NCBI GenBank assembly: GCA_964514665.1
Contig: CAZESH010000253.1
Location: forward strand, 1 to 6,513
Source of the DNA: CAZESH01 sp964514665
GTDB taxonomy: Bacteria; Bacillota; Bacilli; Paenibacillales; KCTC-25726
DNA: 6,513 nt
Direction: 5' to 3'
The notes under the pieces were generated by a model, which made no database searches, was not told where the DNA came from, and worked only from the letters and a program-made list of their open reading frames with translations. Shown here piece by piece: positions 1-5,361 of the stretch (the first letter of the stretch is position 1; each line of letters opens with the position of its first letter). The position numbers were made by a program, and so were the translations under genes.

Positions 1-34
1 GATAAAGGGTCTGGTATTTATTCATAAAGTCAGG

Positions 35-226
35 AGGGGGCTTTCTGTTTCGGGTAAGTTTGCTTTTCCGTCGCTTAGGGTAGAACCTGAGAGACCTAGA
101 ATCATGAAAGTCGGAGACCTTCGTTTTTAAGCATATGCTTTGATGGTTCTTGGTCTGTCAGGTTCGGACCGGACATTTTCGCATCTTCGCCGGAAAGCAA
201 GCGAAACCCCAAACCGAAAGCCCCCT
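35..226. repeat. Large imperfect inverted repeat, about 192 bases
   Basis: The outer arms 35-55 and 206-226 pair at 19 of 21 positions. The inner arms 83-110 and 138-165 pair at 24 of 28 positions, with one more pair being a G-U wobble if the plus strand is transcribed. Between them GCTTTTCCG (62-70) faces CGGAAAGC (191-198) with one bulged base. The internal loop is asymmetric, because the right side carries about 13 extra bases, and the tip is about 27 bases and partly palindromic. Weaker similarity seems to continue outward to about 5 and 260. No T-run follows either arm, so this is not a normal intrinsic terminator. I do not recognise it as a known RNA family: it lacks the motifs I would expect for RNase P RNA, tmRNA, SRP RNA or a c-di-GMP riboswitch. 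A miniature mobile repeat or a structured RNA are the main options. The pairing is directly visible; the function is unknown. Confidence 0.75.
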
Positions 227-287
227 TTGGATAGGATATATACCTGAACCGTTCAAAATCCAAATCAATGGCGCCGTGCATATCTTT

Positions 288-2222
288 TTATTTCTGCAGC
301 TTGTTCTGACTGTCGGAGAGCATCTTCCTGAATTCAAGCTCGGTTATTGGCGGACTGTAGAAATATCCTTGCACTTCGTCGCATCTTTGCTTGATCAGGT
401 ATTCCGACTGATCGCAGTTCTCCACGCCTTCCGCAATCACCTTTAAGCCCAGATGATGCGCCAGCGAGATGATCGTGGATACGATGCTCGCGTCGCTTTG
501 GTTCGTGAGCATATCCCTGACAAAGGAACGATCTATTTTAATTTTATCGAGCGGGAAACGCTTCAGATGGTTCAAGGAGCTGTATCCCATTCCAAAATCG
601 TCGAGATTGATCTGCACGCCGATATCCTTGAATTGGCGCAGGACCTGCGAAGCCCGTTCCGAATTCATCGTCATGCTCTCGGTAATTTCCAACACCAGAT
701 ATTCAGCAGGCATTTCGTTCTTTTCCAGCTCTGCTTTTACGACATCCAGAATATTCTGCTGCATGAACTGCCGGATCGATAGGTTGACCGCCAGCGGAAG
801 TGCCGAAAAACCTTGATCACACCAGCTTTTGTGCTGCTTGCAAACGGTCTTGAGCACCCATTCTCCAAGCGGAATGATCATGCCGGTTTCCTCGGCGACA
901 GGAATAAACTCTCCGGGCGTAATCAGCCCTTTCTCGGGATGCCTCCAACGAATTAACGCTTCGGCGCCGATAATCCTGCCGGTTTCGAGACTCAATTGAG
1001 GCTGGTAAAACATTTCGAATTGATTGTGCAGCAGTGCTTTTTTCAAGTCGCTTTCGATGATCGCCGCCTGACCGGTACCGGGATTCATCCCCGGCTCATA
1101 AAGCTGAAAAGCGCTGCGGCTTTCCATGGATCGATACATCGCGAAATTGGCGTTGCGGCACAGCGTAGCGATATCCTCCCCGTCTTTCGGAAAGATTGAA
1201 CCGCCGATGTGGACCGTGATATGAATCTCGTATCCGTCGATCAAAAAGCCTTCATCAAAGCTCCGATTGATCGTTTCGGCCAATTCGGTCACTTCCGACA
1301 CTTCCGCAATGCGGGGCCACAGCAGCTTGAAATCATCCCCGTCCATTCTTGCCAGCAGGTCCGAGTCGCGAATCACCCTCTTGATCCTTGCGGCTACTTC
1401 GCAAAGCAGCTTGTCTCCCACCACTCGCCCCATCGTATCGTTGATGACGCGGAAATGGTCAATATCAATGATGATGACCGCTATCATGCGGCCGGTGCTT
1501 TGTGCCTGCCGCAATTCGTGAAAAAAACGTTCCTCAAACAGGCGGAAATTGGGCAAACCGGTCAAATGATCATAATAGGTCATCTGCCGGAGCATTTTTT
1601 CCGAGCGCTTGCGCAAGGAAACATCGCGAAAAATGCACAGGATCGCATCGATATTCCCGAACAAGATCGGTTTGGCATTGGCTTCGTAAAGAAATCTTCT
1701 TCCGTTCTTTGATTTTAATTCCCACTCGAAATTACAGTACTCCTGCTTCGACAAGCATTCCCGCATAAACTTTACCCTGTCCGCATACTGATCGGCCAGG
1801 AGGCCGTTTTGCAGCGAGCATACTTCCACTTTGGACAGCTCCAATTGCCGGCAAAAAGCTTCGTTTACATCCAGTACCGCCTGAAGCTTCCCGTTCTTAT
1901 CCACATCCATAATCAACATGCCGTCATTGGCGTTTCCGAAAAGCTCGCGAAATTTATTTTCGCTGTCAAAAAATGCAGCCCGCCATCTCCATATTTGAAC
2001 CCGGTATGAACGCAGTACTGCAGCAAAAAACAATCCGCTCAGCAGAACAAAAGCAATCCCCTTTCCGCTTTCGATAAACACAAGATGGGAATTCCATTTG
2101 AAATAGGCAAACCAATCCGACCCCATTACCCAAGCAATCCCTACAGCAAGATAAAAAACAATAAATGAAATGAAGGAGGCTCGATCTTTTAATTTAGCAA
2201 ACGGTAACGGTGGGGTGCGCAT
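288..2222 (-). CDS. Membrane-anchored PAS-GGDEF-EAL protein, probable c-di-GMP phosphodiesterase
   Basis: The 644-residue product would control the second messenger cyclic di-GMP at the membrane. Two hydrophobic segments (about 14-34 and 48-73) flank a short outside loop. They are followed by a PAS/PAC sensor domain (about 86-203), a GGDEF domain (about 211-375) and an EAL domain (about 388-638). The GGDEF signature reads DGDDF (294-298) instead of GGDEF, and the usual NDxxGH reads NDTMGR, so cyclase activity is doubtful. The product-inhibition site RDSD (285-288) is kept at the normal five-residue distance. The EAL domain has every expected catalytic residue: E421 of EAL, N480, E512, D541 and D542 of DDFGMGYSS, K562, E598 and Q618. 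That predicts hydrolysis of c-di-GMP to pGpG. The start is ambiguous: TTG at 2225 lies 11 bases after the GGAGG core and ATG at 2222 lies 14 bases after it. I chose ATG because a two-codon ORF ends on it. The PAS ligand and cellular target cannot be read from the sequence. It lies behind the mntH terminator and is probably transcribed alone. Confidence 0.93.
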   Translation of the reverse strand: MRTPPLPFAKLKDRASFISFIVFYLAVGIAWVMGSDWFAYFKWNSHLVFIESGKGIAFVLLSGLFFAAVLRSYRVQIWRWRAAFFDSENKFRELFGNANDGMLIMDVDKNGKLQAVLDVNEAFCRQLELSKVEVCSLQNGLLADQYADRVKFMRECLSKQEYCNFEWELKSKNGRRFLYEANAKPILFGNIDAILCIFRDVSLRKRSEKMLRQMTYYDHLTGLPNFRLFEERFFHELRQAQSTGRMIAVIIIDIDHFRVINDTMGRVVGDKLLCEVAARIKRVIRDSDLLARMDGDDFKLLWPRIAEVSEVTELAETINRSFDEGFLIDGYEIHITVHIGGSIFPKDGEDIATLCRNANFAMYRSMESRSAFQLYEPGMNPGTGQAAIIESDLKKALLHNQFEMFYQPQLSLETGRIIGAEALIRWRHPEKGLITPGEFIPVAEETGMIIPLGEWVLKTVCKQHKSWCDQGFSALPLAVNLSIRQFMQQNILDVVKAELEKNEMPAEYLVLEITESMTMNSERASQVLRQFKDIGVQINLDDFGMGYSSLNHLKRFPLDKIKIDRSFVRDMLTNQSDASIVSTIISLAHHLGLKVIAEGVENCDQSEYLIKQRCDEVQGYFYSPPITELEFRKMLSDSQNKLQK

Positions 2223-2244
2223 CAAGACATTAATACCCTCCTTT
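2222..2244 (-). promoter_or_regulatory. Ribosome-binding site plus two-codon leader ORF overlapping the GGDEF-EAL start
   Basis: AAAGGAGGG (2244-2236) is a near-perfect Shine-Dalgarno sequence. The ATG at the best distance (2230-2228, six bases after the GGAGG core) opens only Met-Ser-stop. Its TGA (2224-2222) shares a base with the ATG of the GGDEF-EAL gene (TGATG arrangement). Either ribosomes use TTG at 2225 directly, or they translate the dipeptide and re-initiate on the ATG. The arrangement is seen directly; coupling is inference. Confidence 0.5.
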
Positions 2245-2258
2245 ATAAGGTGAGATGA

Positions 2259-2286
2259 AGTTTAAAAAATATGCAGAAACTAGCAA
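2259..2286 (-). promoter_or_regulatory. Weak candidate sigma-A promoter for the GGDEF-EAL gene
   Basis: TTGCTA (2286-2281) and TAAACT (2264-2259) are separated by 16 bases. Each matches the sigma-A consensus at four of six positions. The pair sits between the mntH terminator and the ribosome-binding site, where a promoter for this gene is needed. The region is AT-rich, so chance matches are likely. Confidence 0.25.
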
Positions 2287-2335
2287 TTTTAAACTAAAAT
2301 TCTACATCATTCGATAAAATTCCTTTTTATTTCCC

Positions 2336-2376
2336 AAAAAAATCGGCTTTTCTGCGGTCGTTAGCAAAAAAGCCGA
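2336..2376 (-). terminator. Intrinsic terminator of mntH
   Basis: Read on the minus strand, TCGGCTTTT (2376-2368) pairs perfectly with AAAAGCCGA (2351-2343) around a 16-base loop that itself can form GCA/TGC pairs. Seven T residues (2342-2336) follow at once. It starts about 35 bases after the mntH stop codon, the expected place. The plus-strand side lacks a clean T-run, so it probably works mainly for mntH. Confidence 0.88.
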
Positions 2377-2411
2377 AAATATTTTATCTATTCTCCACGA
2401 CACCGTCAGTG

Positions 2412-3728
2412 TCAGATTTCCTTAATCGTCTGCACGATCAACCAGATGTTGAGCAGCAAAATGACAGAAGCGAACAGGGTGGAAAAAACGGTAGTCCGCG
2501 TTTTATTGACCAGCGCACCCATCAGCTGTTTCTTTCGCGTGAAATAGATCAATGCAATCACCGGGGCAGGCAGCACCAGACTCAGCACTACTTGGCTGAG
2601 CACCAAGGTTGTGGTTGCATTGAGGCCGAGGCCGATTATGATCAGCGTGGGCAGCATCGTCAGCAGCCTTCGCATCCAGATCGGAATGGAGAATCCGACA
2701 AAGCCCTGCATGATCACCTGACCGGCCATCGTTCCGACCACCGAGCTGGAGATTCCGGAAGCCAAAAGGGAGATCAGGAATACGCCTGCGGCAGCCGGAC
2801 CCAACAAAGGCATGAGCGTTTTGTAAGCTGTGGAAATATCGGCAACCTGCTCATTTCCGGAAAAATGAAACACGGAGGCGGACATATACATCATGGCCAG
2901 ATTGATAAAGCCGGCAAAGGACATGGCGATGATCACTTCCTTGGTGCTGAAGCGATGAATTTTCAACGCTTCAGCCGCGTTTCTCGGGCGAATCCGATTT
3001 TGCGTCAAGCTTGAGTGCAAGTAAATGGCGTGCGGCATGACCGTTGCGCCGATAATTCCGACTGCCAGCATAATGCTCGACTTGTCTCCGATCCAAGGAA
3101 CCACACTGTGGTAGGCAATCTGCCCAAAATCGGGACGCGACAGCACGGTCTCGATCACATAGCAGGCTCCGATCAACAGCACAAAAGCTGCAATGAATTT
3201 TTCCATCGGGCGAAATCCTTTTTGCTCCATCATCAAAATCAGATAAGTGACCACCCCGGTCAGCAGAGCGGCATAAAACGGCGGAATATGAAAGAGTAAA
3301 TTAAGCGCGATCGTAGCACCGAGAAATTCCGCGAGATCAGTGGCCATCGCGGCAATCTCGGAAAATATCCACATCACCAGATTGATTTTTCGGGGAAAAT
3401 GGTCCCGGCACATCTCCGGCAAATTTTTGCCGGTAGCAATTCCCAATTTGGCCGACAGGTTCTGCAGCACCATCGCCATGATATTGGCCAATACAACCAC
3501 CCACAGCATTTTATAGCCGAAGTGGGCGCCGCTTTCGATATTGGTGGCAAAATTGCCGGGATCGACATAAGCAATCGAGGCGATAAAAGCCGGACCGAGA
3601 AAAGGCCATAACGCGCGAATGCCTTTGCTGCGGCCTTCTATCGCATCCATTGCTCCCTTTTCGAATTTATTCTGATTATCCTTCAATGAAGGTTTCATTT
3701 TCATCTTAGTACGGCTTAACATCTCCAC
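2412..3728 (-). CDS. mntH: Nramp-family divalent metal (Mn2+) importer MntH
   Basis: This proton-coupled transporter of the cytoplasmic membrane brings in Mn(II), and some other divalent metals, for Mn-dependent enzymes and peroxide resistance. The 438-residue product has a polar N-terminal tail of about 38 residues followed by about 11 hydrophobic segments, the usual bacterial MntH layout. The two broken helices that bind metal are intact: DPGN at 56-59 (D56 and N59) in the first, and ATVMPHA at 228-234 (A228, M231, H233) in the sixth. Length is normal and I see no frameshift. The start is GTG at 3728, because AAAGGAGGT lies seven bases before it; the ATG two codons later would be 13 bases away. 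A promoter and operator-like repeats lie upstream and a strong terminator follows. Metal preference for Mn over Fe is inferred from the family. Confidence 0.95.
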   Translation of the reverse strand: MEMLSRTKMKMKPSLKDNQNKFEKGAMDAIEGRSKGIRALWPFLGPAFIASIAYVDPGNFATNIESGAHFGYKMLWVVVLANIMAMVLQNLSAKLGIATGKNLPEMCRDHFPRKINLVMWIFSEIAAMATDLAEFLGATIALNLLFHIPPFYAALLTGVVTYLILMMEQKGFRPMEKFIAAFVLLIGACYVIETVLSRPDFGQIAYHSVVPWIGDKSSIMLAVGIIGATVMPHAIYLHSSLTQNRIRPRNAAEALKIHRFSTKEVIIAMSFAGFINLAMMYMSASVFHFSGNEQVADISTAYKTLMPLLGPAAAGVFLISLLASGISSSVVGTMAGQVIMQGFVGFSIPIWMRRLLTMLPTLIIIGLGLNATTTLVLSQVVLSLVLPAPVIALIYFTRKKQLMGALVNKTRTTVFSTLFASVILLLNIWLIVQTIKEI

Positions 3729-3735
3729 TTTGCAT

Positions 3736-3744
3736 ACCTCCTTT
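3736..3744 (-). promoter_or_regulatory. Shine-Dalgarno sequence deciding the GTG start of mntH
   Basis: AAAGGAGGT ends seven bases before GTG (3728-3726). An ATG directly after the motif (3735-3733) is in another frame and too close, so GTG is the supported start. Confidence 0.85.
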
Positions 3745-3760
3745 GTACTTCTACCGTCTT

Positions 3761-3823
3761 GGACTATTTATTTCTATTGGGCAAACATTTTTCATGAGGG
3801 ACTATTTGTTTCCCTAGTGCAAC
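3761..3823. repeat. Direct repeat in the mntH leader
   Basis: GGACTATTT occurs at 3761-3769 and again at 3799-3807. In both copies it is followed by TTTC one base later and by a GCAA near the end, so units 3761-3786 and 3799-3823 look like two diverged copies 38 bases apart. Both lie just downstream of the predicted mntH transcription start. A duplicated operator is the simplest reading. Confidence 0.6.
3808..3823. promoter_or_regulatory. Candidate MntR operator for mntH
   Basis: On the minus strand GTTGCACTAGGGAAAC forms an imperfect dyad with six of eight symmetric pairs. It resembles the MntR box of B. subtilis mntH as I remember it (TTTGCCTTAAGGAAAC), matching about 12 of 16 positions. 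It lies about 10-25 bases after the predicted transcription start. A more degenerate copy, GTTTGCCCAATAGAAA, occupies 3786-3771. Manganese-bound MntR represses mntH in Bacillus, so repression at high Mn is the expected logic. The consensus is from memory and binding is inferred. Confidence 0.42.
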
Positions 3824-3838
3824 TTTTAGGATAGTTTT

Positions 3839-3867
3839 ATTATATTACATTGTTTGCAATTCGTGAA
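3839..3867 (-). promoter_or_regulatory. Sigma-A-type promoter of mntH
   Basis: A perfect -10 TATAAT (3844-3839) lies 17 bases from a -35 TTCACG (3867-3862, four of six matches). Directly upstream, 3868-3889 is almost pure A/T with A-runs on the minus strand, like an UP element. The transcript would begin near 3832, giving a leader of about 100 bases. The spacer contains another GTTTGC-like motif on the plus strand (3852-3857). Confidence 0.6.
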
Positions 3868-3887
3868 GATTATTTTATTTTATTTTT

Positions 3888-4679
3888 TTAAGACGGCTCC
3901 CGACTCTTGAGCTGGCATCTTTCGTTGAAAAATGTCTTGACGCCGAAATGTACAAAGGAAATAACGGTCAGCGACACGCTGCCGACGATCCCCAGCATAA
4001 TGGCAATTTGGTAAGCGATCGAAGACAAAGGTTCGGCTCCGGCTATGATTTGACCGGTCATCATCCCGGGCAAAAAAACGATGCCCATCCCTACCATGGA
4101 ATTAATCGTCGGCAAAATGGCCGCATCGAACGCTTGATTGACCGTCTTTCGGGAAGCCTCCACAGGGGATGCACCCAGCATGAGAGCCGCTTCGATCTGT
4201 TTGCGGTAAGCCTCCATGCCTTCGGTCAGACGGCTGACTCCAAGCGTTATTCCCGTCATCGAATTGCCGATGATCATGCCCGAGATCGGTATAAAATAGC
4301 GCGGTTCGTACCATGGAGTAAGCCGCAGCACAACGCCGATAAAAAACACCAGCGAAATGAAGGTGCCGCCGACCATGGAGAAGAAGATCGTTTTCTTTAA
4401 TTGGGGAGTGAGTTCCTGCTTGATGCGTTTGATGATGTTTTGTACCGCAAAAATTTCCATGACGGTAACAATCAGAAGCGAAAGCCACATCGATTTAAAC
4501 TGAAAGACGTAGGTCAGAATGTAACCGATCAAAATCAGCTGCAGCGTCATGCGTATGGAGGAAATGAGGATTTCCCGTTCGCGGGCGATTCCTCTGATTT
4601 TTACAATGATCAGCAGCAGCACAATAAAGACATATCCTGCTGCAAGCTGCCAAATGCCAAGCTGAGGCATTGCATTCAT
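3888..4679 (-). CDS. fetB: ABC transporter permease, FetB/YbbM (UPF0014) family
   Basis: This is the membrane half of a two-gene ABC transporter whose E. coli members FetA-FetB export iron and aid peroxide resistance; Bacillus YjkA is a likely counterpart. The 263-residue product matches the family length and has about seven hydrophobic segments (roughly 12-28, 43-60, 64-82, 98-119, 130-148, 189-208, 220-244). Family blocks are visible: RMTLQLILIGYIL (43-55), PISGMIIGNSMTG (131-143), the ATPase-contact-like stretch EAALMLGASPVEA (163-175) and LPGMMTGQIIAG (203-214). The ATG overlaps the fetA stop by four bases (ATGA), and AGGAGAG lies upstream at 4693-4687, so translation is probably coupled. 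No terminator follows before the mntH promoter. Iron as substrate is inferred from the family; it is not shown by sequence. Confidence 0.9.
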   Translation of the reverse strand: MNAMPQLGIWQLAAGYVFIVLLLIIVKIRGIAREREILISSIRMTLQLILIGYILTYVFQFKSMWLSLLIVTVMEIFAVQNIIKRIKQELTPQLKKTIFFSMVGGTFISLVFFIGVVLRLTPWYEPRYFIPISGMIIGNSMTGITLGVSRLTEGMEAYRKQIEAALMLGASPVEASRKTVNQAFDAAILPTINSMVGMGIVFLPGMMTGQIIAGAEPLSSIAYQIAIMLGIVGSVSLTVISFVHFGVKTFFNERCQLKSREPS

Positions 4680-5320
4680 GCTTCCACTCTCCTGACTTCG
4701 GCAACCGTTCCATGCTGCAAGACAATCACCGTACCGCCCAAAGACTCGGGCAGCTCCGTATTATGGGTGACGATGACGGCCGAGGCGCGATCTTCCCGAA
4801 CGGTATGCAGAAAGGTTTCGATTACAGCGTTTTCCGTATGTTCATCCAACGCCGAAGAAGGTTCATCCAGCAAATAGGTCTCCGGCCTGCACAGCAGCAC
4901 ACGCGCCAGCGCCACTCGCTGCTGCTCGCCTCCGGACAACTGTTCCACGGAATCCGCTAATTGTTTTTTCACCTGAAAACGCGCCAGCATTTGCTCAAGG
5001 GCATCATCCTGAACCTCCGCCCTGCCCGACAAGTTCAGTCCGATCAGCAGATTGTCCCGCACCGATCCTTCGAACATCACCGGAGTCTGCGGCACCATCA
5101 TGACTCTTCGCCTTAATTCCAGCGGATTCCATTGTCCGACGGATTCGCCGCGATACATCACGCTGCCTCCGTCGCAGCTGATCATATGGTTCAGCAGCTT
5201 CAAGAGGGTTGATTTTCCGCTGCCGCTTTCACCGACAATCCAGGTCACCGCCTGCTCCTCCAACCGAAGATGTGCTATGGAAAGGATCCTGCGATAAGTC
5301 ACGTGCTCCAACAAAAACAT
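4676..5320 (-). CDS. fetA: ABC transporter ATP-binding protein, FetA/YbbL family
   Basis: This cytoplasmic ATPase should drive the FetB permease encoded directly after it. All nucleotide-binding motifs are intact in the 214-residue product: Walker A GESGSGKST (30-38), Q-loop Q78 in VPQTP, signature LSGGEQQ (128-134), Walker B ending in D152-E153, D-loop SALD (156-159) and switch histidine H186. The short single-domain form without a membrane segment fits FetA. The start is ATG at 5320, because AGGGGGTGA (5334-5326) ends five bases before it. An in-frame GTG at 5329 would add three residues but lies inside that Shine-Dalgarno sequence. The gene starts about 41 bases after the ilvA stop with no hairpin between, so it may be read from an upstream promoter. 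The family is assigned mainly from the fetB partner, since ATPases alone are hard to tell apart. Confidence 0.9.
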   Translation of the reverse strand: MFLLEHVTYRRILSIAHLRLEEQAVTWIVGESGSGKSTLLKLLNHMISCDGGSVMYRGESVGQWNPLELRRRVMMVPQTPVMFEGSVRDNLLIGLNLSGRAEVQDDALEQMLARFQVKKQLADSVEQLSGGEQQRVALARVLLCRPETYLLDEPSSALDEHTENAVIETFLHTVREDRASAVIVTHNTELPESLGGTVIVLQHGTVAEVRRVEA

Positions 5321-5325
5321 CCCTG

Positions 5326-5334
5326 TCACCCCCT
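5326..5334 (-). promoter_or_regulatory. Shine-Dalgarno sequence deciding the ATG start of fetA
   Basis: AGGGGGTGA matches the anti-Shine-Dalgarno complement AGGAGGTGA at eight of nine positions and is ideally placed for ATG at 5320. It overlaps the alternative GTG at 5329, which argues against that start. Confidence 0.65.
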
Positions 5335-5361
5335 ACTGTTGTTCCTTTCCGGACCGATCGA

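Noticed and set aside
2..129. Open plus-strand frame of 42 codons running in from the window edge
   Set aside because: It overlaps the left arm of the inverted repeat and has no recognisable motif. The other arm gives a related peptide on the opposite strand simply because the DNA is repeated, so I do not call a gene.
161..198. Resemblance of the GGTTCGGACCGGA segment to a tRNA T-arm or SRP RNA
   Set aside because: No cloverleaf can be built and the conserved SRP tetraloop and GGAAG-type motif are absent.
150..446. Plus-strand ORF of 98 codons
   Set aside because: It covers the right arm of the inverted repeat and the 3' end of the GGDEF-EAL gene, with no good ribosome-binding site and no known domain.
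2399..2413. GACAC/GTGTC hairpin at the mntH stop codon
   Set aside because: Only five base pairs, no T-run, and the real terminator lies just downstream.
2409..3014. Long plus-strand ORF opposite mntH
   Set aside because: It is an antisense shadow of mntH, rich in His, Gln and Arg, with no domain. MntH explains the region fully.
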